Source of the DNA: Lachnoclostridium sp. UBA5725
Lineage (GTDB): Bacteria; Bacillota; Clostridia; Lachnospirales; Lachnospiraceae
Length of the DNA: 48,079 bases
Assembly (NCBI GenBank): GCA_002419585.1
Contig: DIGJ01000008.1
Location: forward strand, 1-48,079
Direction: 5' to 3'
The notes under the pieces are model-generated. The model saw only the letters and a program-made list of their open reading frames with translations, was not told the DNA's origin and searched no databases. The translations under genes were made by a program, and so were the position numbers. Positions 18,159 through 28,900 of the stretch are shown one piece after another. Within the stretch, counting starts at the first letter, position 1. Every line of letters begins with the position of its first letter.

Positions 18159-18984
18159 GAAGGTAAGCCTCCCTTCTTGCTTCTAGATCTTTCATAATCT
18201 GGGTATATTCTTCTTGGGTAGGTACTTTATGATGCCAGTTTGCTTTGTTTTCCATAACCGATGAGCCAAATCCTTTTATCGTATTTGCAATGATTACACT
18301 TGGCTGATTTTTCGTCTTCTTCGCTTCTTCAAACGCTTGATTTAAGGCATCGATATCATTTCCGTTTTCTACATTAATTACATGCCATCCAAAACTACTC
18401 CAGCGTTCGATCTGACTATCATGTGACATTACATTTTCTGTATTACCAGAAATCTGCAATCGGTTTCGGTCTACTACTGCGCATAGATTATCTAATTTAT
18501 AATGACTCGCCGCCATAGCACCTTCCCAAACAGAGCCTTCTGCCAATTCACCATCACCCATGATCGTATATACACGATAATTTCTGTGATTCATTTTTCC
18601 AGCAAGTGCCATTCCAACACAAACTGGAAGTCCATGGCCTAAAGAGCCAGAATTCATTTCAATTCCAGGTAATTTATTGTTTGGATGTCCAATATACTTT
18701 GATCCAAATTTTGAGAAATTTGCAATGACCTCTTCCATTGGGAAGAAACCTTTCTTTGCCAAAACTGCATATAATGATTCTACGGAATGTCCTTTACTCA
18801 TAACAAAACGATCTCTATCTTCATCCTCTTGATTTTCAGGACGAATATTCATCTGTGAAAAGTAGAGTGTTACCAATGCATCCATTACACTCATATCACC
18901 GCCAATGTGGCCGCCTTTTCCTTCCACAATCATATCAATTACATTTTTTCTTAATTCAAAGGACAATGCTTTTAAATTTTCCAT
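18151..18984 (-). CDS. Transketolase N-terminal subunit
   Basis: A 277-residue subunit with the thiamine-diphosphate domain. The TPP motif starts G143-D144-G145 and ends at N174 (GDGELAEGSVWEG...DRN), and SKGHS (63-67) and GSLGHGLP (113-120) carry the conserved cofactor histidines. It forms a heteromer with the C-terminal subunit (17220-18158). Both halves together give a full-length enzyme with no missing domain. It lies directly downstream of the isomerase gene, as expected for a dedicated aldose-isomerase/kinase/transketolase pathway. The housekeeping transketolase function cannot be excluded from sequence alone. Confidence 0.92.
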   Translation of the reverse strand: MENLKALSFELRKNVIDMIVEGKGGHIGGDMSVMDALVTLYFSQMNIRPENQEDEDRDRFVMSKGHSVESLYAVLAKKGFFPMEEVIANFSKFGSKYIGHPNNKLPGIEMNSGSLGHGLPVCVGMALAGKMNHRNYRVYTIMGDGELAEGSVWEGAMAASHYKLDNLCAVVDRNRLQISGNTENVMSHDSQIERWSSFGWHVINVENGNDIDALNQAFEEAKKTKNQPSVIIANTIKGFGSSVMENKANWHHKVPTQEEYTQIMKDLEARREAYLHE

Positions 18985-19025
18985 GTATATCTTTCCCTTC
19001 TGGATGAAACAAGTATACGTACTTT

Positions 19026-20432
19026 TTATACTGTTTCTCCTCGTATATATGCCTTTACTTGTTCTTCAATTGGATCATATAAGTCTGGTTTTACACCGAT
19101 ATACTTACATGCTTCATATAAAACAGGCACTACATTTTTATGAATACCTACACAATGATGAATGTATGGGCCACATACTAATTTATCTTCCAAGCGTTTC
19201 AAATTCTCGACTTCAATCCATAAATAAGTTCCTTTTGTGTAAGGTCCGTCGATTCCTTTTGCATTTCCAAGAAGTAAAGAATATTCTCCGTTGTCACCAT
19301 CAAAACGGCATAAGGTAATATCACCATGTTTTGCTTCTGCTTCTACTGCACCTGGATGTTCAAATGCTAATGGGTATCCAATCGTTGGCTTTTCTTTTGC
19401 AACGGATATTGGCCATGGTCCACAATGTTGCAATAGTTCTCCATTTTCATTGTCAGGATGTCGAACTGTCCAGTCTGCGAAGAACCCTCTTGCCTCATCC
19501 ATGCCAGCCGCTTCTACCATAAGAGCAGTAATTGCTCCATGTATATCGGTTTCACATACAACCGGAATACCTTCTTCATTTAACAAAGAGTTTGCTGCAC
19601 AAGGCATAATTCCTAGTTCGCTTTGAAGAGCATTCCAACATTGTAGGGCAATTGCATTACATCCATATTTTTCTAAAAGTCGCTTCATCGCTATTTTTAA
19701 TGCTGCAACATTTTGCAATTCATTGTCTTTAATCTTAACGCACATATTATCTTTACAATATGTGGTTATCACATCCACTTCAACGCCTTCTTCCAGTACC
19801 TCTTTTACTGTCTGTGTCAATTCTGGCATTGGGATTGGTGCTAACTGGATATTGAATTTTTCAAGCAGTTCACCTTCGTTGCACATTGTCGTCCAAAAGT
19901 CAAATGGTCTTGGTGCAATCTGAAGAATTCTTATATGTTTAAATACTTTTACTACGTTACATACAGAAAGGAAATCATTCACTCCACGTTCAAATTCAGG
20001 ATCCGATAATCTGCAGTTCGTGAGATATGTGAATGGCACCTGGAATCTTCTTAATACTTTTCCAGTTGCAAATAACCCACACTGGCTGTCTCTAAGACGA
20101 ATACCATTTTCATCTGGTCTTTCATCTCTTGGTCCCCATAGTAATACTGGTACACCTAATTCTTTCGCGAGTCTTGCACAGATATATTCGGTTCCAAAGT
20201 TACAGTGAGGAATAAATAAGCCTTCCACACCTTCTTTTTTAAACTTTGCAGCAACCTTTTCCATGTCACTATCACTATAGAGAAGACCTTCTTCATTAAT
20301 ATCTGTAATATCAACAAAGTCAACGTCCATTTCTTTCAATTTATCTCTGGTCAAATTTGCAAACTTGATTGCATCTGGAGCGCTAAAGATACTTCTTCTT
20401 GTTGGCGCAAATCCTAATTTCATTTTTTTCAT
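19026..20432 (-). CDS. L-fucose/L-arabinose isomerase family protein, putative D-apiose isomerase
   Basis: A sugar isomerase-like protein of 468 residues from ATG 20432; the frame opens at 20450, but AGAGGG lies six bases before the inner ATG, so I chose that. The N-terminal half has a Rossmann-like pattern (DFVDITDINEEG, EGLFIPHCNFGTE). The C-terminal half has likely metal ligands in VVCETDIHGAITALM and a histidine in IHHCVGIH, as in fucose isomerases. With a kinase and split transketolase next door, the expected reaction is aldose to ketose, proposed as D-apiose to D-apulose. L-fucose, D-arabinose or L-arabinose isomerisation are alternatives; no aldolase gene is present to support them. 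Confidence 0.75.
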   Translation of the reverse strand: MKKMKLGFAPTRRSIFSAPDAIKFANLTRDKLKEMDVDFVDITDINEEGLLYSDSDMEKVAAKFKKEGVEGLFIPHCNFGTEYICARLAKELGVPVLLWGPRDERPDENGIRLRDSQCGLFATGKVLRRFQVPFTYLTNCRLSDPEFERGVNDFLSVCNVVKVFKHIRILQIAPRPFDFWTTMCNEGELLEKFNIQLAPIPMPELTQTVKEVLEEGVEVDVITTYCKDNMCVKIKDNELQNVAALKIAMKRLLEKYGCNAIALQCWNALQSELGIMPCAANSLLNEEGIPVVCETDIHGAITALMVEAAGMDEARGFFADWTVRHPDNENGELLQHCGPWPISVAKEKPTIGYPLAFEHPGAVEAEAKHGDITLCRFDGDNGEYSLLLGNAKGIDGPYTKGTYLWIEVENLKRLEDKLVCGPYIHHCVGIHKNVVPVLYEACKYIGVKPDLYDPIEEQVKAYIRGETV

Positions 20433-20453
20433 ATGGTTCCCTCTTTTCATAAT

Positions 20454-21452
20454 TTATATGATTCTTACACTATCTCGCTCTATAAAATCAGTACAAACCT
20501 GAGTTTTCAATTTTACATTGGTATGATTTTTAATCATGTCATTGATTCGTCTTACAGCAATCTGTCCCATTTCCTGTTTCGGAACACGAAGACTCGTAAG
20601 TCTAGGAGATGCTATTTCACAAAATGGTAAATCATCAAAGCCAATGATTGAAACATCTTCTGGTATTTTATATCCATATTCTTGTAATGCTTTCATCGCA
20701 CCGAGTGCAATCATATCGTTATCTGCAAAAAAAGCAGTTGGAAGTTCTGGTTTTTGTTTCAATAGTTCACACATATCTTTGTATGATCCATCCATTGTCG
20801 TATCGAGTGATAAAATATAAGAGTTAGCAATAGGAAGGTCATGTTTGTTCATCGCGATTTTAAATCCAACCGCTCTGGAACGAAATGCTTTTATTCTAAA
20901 TTTTCCTCTCAAATAACCAATCTTTTTATGTCCTTTATTAATTAAATATTCGATTGCCATACGAGCTGAATCGGAATTATTTATCGTAATGCCATCAACA
21001 CTCATGTCAGAACTCCAATAATCCAAGGTAAGAAATGGAGATTTCGTTCCTTTAAAAACATCCAAGTCATCCTCCATCAGTTCGGCACCCATCAGTGCGA
21101 TTGCTGAGGTCGTATCACTTAACAGCCATTTTACTTGTTCATCATAATCAGGATTTCTTCGATCCAAGTAACAAAGTACCATTTCATATCCATACTCTCT
21201 GCATTCTTTTTCAAACCCATCAATCATGAGAGAAAAGAAAGGTGTATCTTCTGTAATCAGACCATTTCTTTTATATAAAACAAACTTTATTTTTGTTATA
21301 CTTGCTTCGCTTATATATCCCATTTCTTTGGCAACTTTAAATATTTCAGAAGCAGTTTCCTTATTAACACCCTTTTTACGATTCAAAGCATTTGAGACCG
21401 TTGCTGGTGAATATCCAGTTTTTTCACTTATCTGTCTAATACTAACCTTCAC
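20454..21452 (-). CDS. LacI-family transcriptional regulator
   Basis: A 332-residue LacI repressor at the head of the sugar operon. The HTH with hinge is at about 5-50 (QISEKTGYSPATVSNALN), followed by a sugar-binding domain. The frame opens at 21476, but GTG 21452 is preceded by GAGGAG at eight bases and gives MKVSIRQIS, the same start as its paralogue at 21807-22805; I use that. It is about two-thirds identical to that paralogue by eye. It probably represses the operon by binding the palindromes at 21476-21489 and 21581-21598 until the sugar is present. Confidence 0.93.
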   Translation of the reverse strand: MKVSIRQISEKTGYSPATVSNALNRKKGVNKETASEIFKVAKEMGYISEASITKIKFVLYKRNGLITEDTPFFSLMIDGFEKECREYGYEMVLCYLDRRNPDYDEQVKWLLSDTTSAIALMGAELMEDDLDVFKGTKSPFLTLDYWSSDMSVDGITINNSDSARMAIEYLINKGHKKIGYLRGKFRIKAFRSRAVGFKIAMNKHDLPIANSYILSLDTTMDGSYKDMCELLKQKPELPTAFFADNDMIALGAMKALQEYGYKIPEDVSIIGFDDLPFCEIASPRLTSLRVPKQEMGQIAVRRINDMIKNHTNVKLKTQVCTDFIERDSVRII

Positions 21453-21475
21453 GATTTCAGCTCCTCTCGCTTGCA

Positions 21476-21518
21476 TTGTTTATAAACAACATTATAAATG
21501 TTTTACATCTTTATTCAA
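21476..21518 (-). promoter_or_regulatory. Operon promoter with overlapping LacI-like operator
   Basis: On the minus strand TTGAAT (21513-21518) and TATAAT (21491-21496) are 16 bases apart. The perfect palindrome TTGTTTATAAACAA (21476-21489) starts one base after the -10, where a repressor would block the polymerase. TTGTTTAT also appears upstream of the second LacI gene (22818-22825). Confidence 0.7.
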
Positions 21519-21580
21519 TAGTTTTTATAGTTTTGTTCTCATATTTGTCATATCATTATAATAATACTTCTTTTTATTGT

Positions 21581-21598
21581 TAATATTGCACAATATTA
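21581..21598. promoter_or_regulatory. Second palindromic operator candidate
   Basis: TAATATTG and CAATATTA are perfect inverted arms separated by CA, about 100 bases upstream of the operon promoter. An auxiliary LacI-type or catabolite site is plausible. The rest of 21599-21765 is AT-rich with no gene. Confidence 0.5.
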
Positions 21599-21767
21599 TT
21601 ACTGTTTTTATCGTTTTCCATTTTATATAATGTAAACTTTTTTGTAAATATTTATATAAACATTTATTTTCTATTTTTTAAATAATTTAAATCATTCTTA
21701 TTTTCCTTTGCGTCAGCATAAAAATAAAATTGTTCGACATCCCTAACATATAGTAGTTTGAACAAAA

Positions 21768-21794
21768 AAAAAGCGAATCATACATTCGCTTTTT
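21768..21794 (-). terminator. Terminator after second LacI gene
   Basis: AAAAAGCGAAT (21768-21778) pairs with ATTCGCTTTTT (21784-21794) around a 5-base loop, 12 bases past the LacI stop on the minus strand. Works in both directions by sequence. Confidence 0.85.
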
Positions 21795-21806
21795 CATATA
21801 AACTCG

Positions 21807-22805
21807 CTAGATTTCTCTTACGCTATCACGTTCTACAAAACTTGTACATACTTGCGTTTTCAAACGTACATTGCTCTGGTTTTTAACCAATTCAATAATT
21901 CGCTTTGCAGCCACCTGTCCCATTTCCTGCTTTGCAACACGAAGCGTTGTTAACCTTGGCGAAGCAATCTCACAAAACGGCAAATCATCAAACCCTACAA
22001 TTGATACATCCTCCGGTATCCGATAACCAAATTCTGTCAATGCTTTCATTGCTCCTAAAGCAATCATATCATTATCTGCAAAAAAAGCCGTTGGAAGTTC
22101 CGGTTTTTTGCTAAGGAATGCTACCATATCGCTATAAGCCTCGTTCATATTTGTTCCAATTGTTACGGTATAGGATGGTTCTTCCTTGATACCGGCTTTT
22201 TTTAGAGCAACTACATATCCCACATGTCTGGAACGAAATGACTTAATTCGATATCGTCCTCTTAGATAACCTATCTTTTCATGACCCTTTCCAATCAGAT
22301 ATTCGGTTGCCATTCTGGCAGAATCCGAATTATTAATCAGTACGGCATTGAATTCCATATCAGAACTCCAATAATCAAATAAAAGGAATGGACATTTAGC
22401 ACTCCGATATAAATCCAAATCTTCATCCATCAGTTCTGTACCCAGAAGCACGACTGCCGAACTTGTATCATTCATCATCCATTTCACTTGCTCTTCATAG
22501 TCATATGCACGGCTATCCAGATTGCAAATAACCACCTCATAACCAGAAGCACCGCATTCTTTTTCAAAGCCATCAATCAACAACGAGAAAAAGGGCGTAT
22601 CTTCAATAATCGAACCATTTTTACGATAAATGACAAATTTGATTTTCGTAATCCGTTCTTCATCAATATATCCAAGTTCTTTTGCAACTCGAAATACTTC
22701 TGCTGCTGTTTCTTTGTTAACCCCTTTTTTATGATTTAGTGCATTTGAAATGGTCGCAGGCGAAAATCCTGTTTTCTCGCTTATTTGTCTTATGCTAACT
22801 TTCAT
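21807..22805 (-). CDS. LacI-family transcriptional regulator (paralogue)
   Basis: A 332-residue LacI repressor starting MKVSIRQISEKTGFSPATIS. ATG 22805 has AAGGGG eight bases upstream; an in-frame TTG precedes it by one codon. The DNA-recognition helix is almost the same as in the regulator at 20454-21452 (SPATVSNALNRKKGV versus SPATISNALNHKKGV), and the two share long blocks such as PELPTAFFADNDMIALGAMK. Effector-pocket regions differ more. It lies alone between its own terminator and the terminator of the large glycosidase, so it is transcribed by itself. Its target may be the sugar operon, itself, or a distant paralogous operon. Confidence 0.92.
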   Translation of the reverse strand: MKVSIRQISEKTGFSPATISNALNHKKGVNKETAAEVFRVAKELGYIDEERITKIKFVIYRKNGSIIEDTPFFSLLIDGFEKECGASGYEVVICNLDSRAYDYEEQVKWMMNDTSSAVVLLGTELMDEDLDLYRSAKCPFLLFDYWSSDMEFNAVLINNSDSARMATEYLIGKGHEKIGYLRGRYRIKSFRSRHVGYVVALKKAGIKEEPSYTVTIGTNMNEAYSDMVAFLSKKPELPTAFFADNDMIALGAMKALTEFGYRIPEDVSIVGFDDLPFCEIASPRLTTLRVAKQEMGQVAAKRIIELVKNQSNVRLKTQVCTSFVERDSVREI

Positions 22806-22835
22806 CAAATCAACCCCTTGTTTATCACTCCCTTT

Positions 22836-22844
22836 ATTGTACCA
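22836..22844 (-). promoter_or_regulatory. Extended -10 promoter of second LacI gene
   Basis: Minus strand TGG followed by TACAAT (22836-22841), 31 bases from the start codon. No good -35 is seen, as is common with extended -10 sites. Confidence 0.5.
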
Positions 22845-22889
22845 TATTCATTAAAAAATGCACCATTTTTTTATACGATCGACACAATC

Positions 22890-22943
22890 AAAAAGAGGAG
22901 ATATACGCAATGACTATATCATCGTCATACGATATCCCCTCTT
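22890..22943 (-). terminator. Terminator of the arabinan-oligosaccharide operon
   Basis: On the minus strand AAGAGGGGATATCGTATGAC pairs, with few mismatches, with GTCATTGCGTATATCTCCTC, followed by TTTTT, 17 bases past the glycosidase stop. Confidence 0.85.
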
Positions 22944-22960
22944 AATAACCATTACAAATT

Positions 22961-25900
22961 TTACTTCACAAATAATGCCTTAGCCGGCAATATTAAGTAA
23001 TCTGCTCCTACCTTTGTTTTTAATTCAACACGTCCATCCCTTTTGCAGGTGTAAACAGTTTTTGAAAATCGAGTAATTTCATTTTTCTTCTCATTGTATT
23101 TATAGACATACACTTTAGCACCTGGCTTAAAATTACTATTATCAGTAACCGGCACTAAGAGAGTCATTCCACTAGGTATTTCACCTTTTTGCTTTACTGT
23201 TACTCGATATCCGCTTGTCACTTTAGTTAACACATCTTTTTCATCTTTCCCCTTGGTTGGTACAATCTTAACTGCTAGATTAACACTGGTCAGTTTTTGT
23301 AAACGATCGCCATCCACCATTTTCTTCCCATTAAAATTCCACTGATATTGTTTTTCTCCATTTGAATCTATAATGGATACTGTTAGCACGCGATTCGAAT
23401 TTGATAGAGTTTGGAGTACTTCTTTTGACATCTTAATCCATGAAACATCCACGTTTTCACTATCAAATACATTAGCTGGAAGTTGATATTCTAATGCGAT
23501 TGGCTTCGTGTCTTTTTTATCCTTCAAAACTTTTAACATAGCATCATTATCCATGACTACTTTAAGTTTCAAAGGAGTTTCTTTTGTAGCAAGTTTTTCA
23601 AGACTATCTACAAAATCATGTTTTGTCTCAATCAACAATTTATGATTGTTCTTGCTGTCAACAACTGGAGTTACCGCTAACGTTGCTTTAATACTGTCTA
23701 TTTTTTTCTCAGCGTTTTGCGTTATTGTTGCAGTGATCTTACTTTGAGTCTCTTTGTCATCACCCTTCATTGTTATAACGGTAATATCCTTACCGGTTTT
23801 ACTATCTTTTCCGGTTTCTTTTGTTTCCTTCAACACTCCGTCTGTGAGTGGTTTATCTTGTCCCATATTACCTGGATTTGCTGGAATAGCATAGGTAAAT
23901 TCATTATACAATGCTTTTATTTCATCCTTTGATAATTTGTCATTGTAAATCGATAATTCATCCATAACCAATCCAACCGGATAACCACTACCTGGATAAC
24001 CATTTTCGCCAATTATATTTGCAGCATCCTCAACACCTGTAATTGAATTTGGATCTCCTATGTAACTAATTGGCTGTTTTACTCCATTTTTATAGATGGT
24101 TCCTCTTTTTACATCGTTGTCCCAAGTAATTACAACATTGGTCCATTCATTCTGAGCAAGGAAATCGTTTGGATTTTCATTTACATAGAATCCGTTAAAT
24201 CCATCCATTATAAAGAAACTGGAGTATTTTTCTTCCACTGGATAGTTTGTATAGAATCCATTTCCATTATAAGAGGAGGCTTTTTTCGCCCAAAGGATAT
24301 TGTTATTCCCGGTTAACGTTGCTGTTCTTTTTATCCAATACGATATCGTAATACTTCCGGTTGCTAGTGTTTTACCTGCTGGAATTTCAAAAGAAGTATT
24401 ATTTCCAAAGGATAGCGCATTGCCATTCATACCATCTACCCAGTCTGTTGCTTTGACTCCATCTGCTTTTATATCATACTTGTACATTCCGTCATCTGCT
24501 ATTTTTGTAACATCACTTTTATTCATATCCATCGAAAGATGTAAGTTTCGATCTGCCTTTACCACCTTTGCCAGATTATCAAATGCTTCTAATAGTAAGC
24601 CATTTGATAAATCGATTTTAGGCTGGCTTTCGTAATCTTTCGTCAATGCATCTTTCGCAATCGCTAATGCCGCAGTTAGATTTTGGAAACTATCGGATGT
24701 ATAGCTTTGTGCTTTTAATGTTTCAGCAATCGATATGCTCTTAGTAAGAGCTGTTACATCCGCAATCTTTACCAAATGTTCTCTCGCTGCTTTTAAAGCT
24801 TCTGCTGCTGCATCAATCATAGCCTGATTATCGGAGTTTTGTGCTATTACTTTCGCTTCTTCCAATGCTTTCTTGTAGCTGCTAAAGCTTACAAGGGTAT
24901 AATCTTTTTCCACCAAGGTGTCTGCTTTTTTAATCTCAGCCAGAAGATTATCCAGGTTCGCTTTTACATTAATAATCAAATTCGCTTTAATTGCTGTTCC
25001 AGATACCGTTCCAACTTCAGGGAACGTAATTTTTCCAGAAGTTGCATACTGATCTTTGCTGATAATTGGCCAAGTAACCGTGCTCTTAACGTTGTCATAG
25101 GCACCATTGTTATACTGGACTTTTACACAATCCGGAAGCACTACTTCTTTACCACGGCTTACTGTAACTTCCGTATCCTTTACTTCTGTGATTCCTGCTT
25201 TGTCCATATCACTTCTTACGTAAACGGTTGCTGTTACAAATTTTCCAGTTCCGGTATTCACTCCGTTTACGGAAAATTCACCATTATTTGCAACTTGTTC
25301 CGCTGTGATTTTATCCCACGTAACACTTGCTTTTACTAGACTTCCATCCGCCATCAAACCATATATCGAAGTTGGAAGTTCTGGAATTTCTCCTATTTTG
25401 GTTCCAACATAGATTGGTAATAATTCCTGAATTGGCGTACTGTATACTTTAAAACGATAAATACCCGTAGCCGCTGCTTGTGTTACCATATTTAAACGTA
25501 ATTCTGTTGTTTCAATGGATTGTAATGCAATCGTATTATAGGTATTAATCTTATTTGCTTCATCAAACGAAGTGAGCATGGTTGCATTCTTCCATTCTCC
25601 GTTATCATCCTTGTACTGAAAACTTATGCTTTGTGGTACTCTTGTACCTCCAGCATCGTCATACCAGTATATATCACAGCCACTGATTTCAACCTTTTCT
25701 TTCCATGTATACGCAACCCAACAGGTTTCCCCTGCATCTTTTCCTTGCCAATTACCCCATCCTTTGTTGGTTCCCATAGTAGAGGAAGTTGGTTCAAAGT
25801 TTACATTGTTGATACCGTTTAAGTTTTCCCAGCCTGCCGTATAATCCGAAGATGGTTCGGCTTTTATTGCAATATCTTCGCTTCCAACAACTGACGTTTC

Positions 25901-28900
25901 CTTTATGGATACCGTCAATTCTTTGGTAGCAGAAAGTTCCCCATCCGATGCAGTAAATCTTACGGTATAGCTTCCTTCCTTTGAAGCGGATAGCGAGGTA
26001 TTCAAGGAAGCTGGATTACTAAAGATTGTAGTTGCACCCTCTGGCGCACTTACAACATCCCAATGATAAGATATTGATCCATCCCAAGGCATACCGTCAT
26101 CTTCACAAGAAGCATTCAGGCTTACTTTCATATTCTCTGTTTTTTTCGTATCCTGGGTGATTTTTATTACTGGCACCTGATTACTTACTTTATCTCGCGC
26201 TCCACCTTCTTGGTAAAGTTGTACTTCTGTAATTGAAGTAAAATGGTTCTCCATATTAAATACAGTAATTCTAACTTTATCCGTGCTTACCGCTTTGAAG
26301 CGATTGGTATTATAGTTTGCTTGTGGTACCTGCGGTGTCCTCGTTTGATCCTCCACATGTTTCCATTCCGTTCCATTCCAATACTCCAACGTATATTTTG
26401 CTGGTTCACTATAGCCCCCAGTTTGCCTGTCATTATAGAAATAGAGGTTCATCATATCAATCGTAGTTGGATTTTCTAAATCGATGACAACGGAATCGCT
26501 TGTATTTGTACTTCCATCGTTCCCCCAGAAAGGCATATCAACTGTCGTTCCATCTGTGATTGCCTGTGGATCTGGTTTCTCTTCATTTACTGCTTTTGAA
26601 GTAGGATCGGTTCCATCTGCGCGGTGTTTGTTCGCCCAAGAAGCCTCTCTCGCTTTATCTGGTGTATAGCTTGCTGTTACTGTCTTTCCTTTCGCAACAT
26701 TCGGACTTGCAATATCTGCTTCGATACCAGATTTTTTCATCATTTCTTTAACTTTAGAACTAAGGTTTACCTGATTTGCTGCCGCAAATGTCTTACTATC
26801 GCCGATTGATTTTTGTAATCCGGCTTCTTCACCGTCTGGGAAAGTAAGGGTACCATTATCATATATTACATGGGCTTTTTTATTTAATGTAAATAGATTC
26901 GATCCATTTTTATAAACAGAAAAACCATTTGCAATGGAAGAGCCGTAATAATCCGTTCCATCCGTTGGGTCATCCCAAACAATCGTTACATCCTCTCCAT
27001 GATATTTGACATTGTTTATCATAAAATGGTCATACTCAAACTCGATTGGATCAAGCTCTAATTTTCCGTCTTCTCTAGGTACCATTCCAGCTACATCTTC
27101 TACAAAAATATAGTTATAGTTTCCTAAAATATTATGATAAATCCACGAGCGATAGTATGTATCATTTGTCTTACCATCAATGTTGAAGAACTCGTTATTG
27201 TTTGGATAACGAATATCTCCTCCGTTGGGATACATGTTCCAAGCACACCACTCTACCATAAGAGCAAGCATATCATCGGTTACATACTGTTGAGCCTTAT
27301 CGTATGTACGAAGAGCTGATTCATAAGCCCTAGCCTGAACTGTGAAGTTAATATTCGAGAAATTATTCGATCCTGCCTGCAATTTATTATCTACCTGATT
27401 TGCTGTGTAGTAAGGGAAAATAGGGAATTCATCTCCATATTTGAAATATTCAAACATCTGTCCGTATTTTGCAACTGATGCTGCATCGGTAGGCACAACA
27501 CCCTCACTAAAATAATTGAAGTTGTTGTTTTCCTTATACGGAATCAAATTTGGCTGATTCGTATTATGTGATACAAATCCTTCCTGTGGATCAACTGCTC
27601 TGGTTTCAAAGCTTTTATCCTGATCACACCACAGAAGATTTAAAATATCACTTTGAATTTCAGTAGCGAGATTGGATAATTCTGTACTTTTTTGTGTATC
27701 TCCTGCCATAGCGTAAAGTTTCGCTGCTGCATTTGCTGAACCATAAACATATGCATTTTCAGCATGTGTTTTTCTTGTTCCCGAATTTGGGTAGGCAAAA
27801 GATATGGTATCAGCATCATTACCTGTCATAAATGCTTGATAATAATCGATCAATTTATTTGCTGGTGTCGTAGCACTGGTATGATTTCCATAATGATCAA
27901 GCTGACCTTTTGCATCATGCTCAAAATAATAAGCAAGGTTTTCGGCTAATTCCTGATTTCCACCAATTACTTCATACGCTTCTAATCCTGCTGTTCCAAG
28001 ATACTGTCCGTAATGATTATTCCAGTTTGCACGGTTACCTGGATTGTCCAAAAATGCACTGCTTTGTGAACTGTTTCCGACTGACAAAAGTTGTCCATAT
28101 GCTAAGCTTGCATCTCTCATCCATTTCGTATCCTGAAGATGCATGGACTGGGTCAGAACAATCGCATTGTTATATCCAAGTACTCCTTCAATTGTCACAG
28201 GATACTGATAATCATATCCTGGTATATTGGCATCTAATTTGTTAAAGTTTTCCAACCACCAGCGATAGTCGATTGCTTTTTGAATTGCCTTATTTGGTAC
28301 ATCAATATATGGCATCGTTTCTGCCCACCAAAGATTATACTCTTCTTTTTGTGCTTTTAATGCTTTTGCATTGCTATCCATTGAAAGAAACCGAAGATAT
28401 TCTTGCTGAGCTTCTAGAATTTCTTTGCTTGTAAAAGACATAACGGCTTTCACTTCGACACTTCCATTTGCAGGAATCGTCACCGTTTTCTTTAGCGTTT
28501 GTGCTTCTACCGTGAAAGTTTCACCTGCTGCCAAAGCTGCAAGTTTTGGTTCAACCGTTGTTAAATTCGAAGGCGTTTTTGTACTTCCGCTCAATTCGTT
28601 CACTGTTGTACCATTTACTTCTACACTCGAAGCCTTAGTTGCAAAGTTCGAATTTACAGAAACGTTTAATTCTTTTGCAGAACTCTCCGTATTTTGAAGG
28701 GTAACTAAAGTAACTGCTACGTTTTGATAATTAATAAATTTCTGTACCTTCGCAACAATGCCGGTATCTGAAATATCATATTCACTGATCCAGTGACTTG
28801 GCATATTTACTCTCTTAGTGGTTGTCTCAACCGTATTAAGTTGTGTTTCACCGGATGAAAACGTAATGCCATACATGTCACCATTTCCCATTGGCTGGTG

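Noticed and set aside
10789..21452. Simple ribose utilisation operon
   Set aside because: Ribose use needs ribokinase (PfkB family), which is absent; an isomerase, FGGY kinase and dedicated transketolase point to another pentose.
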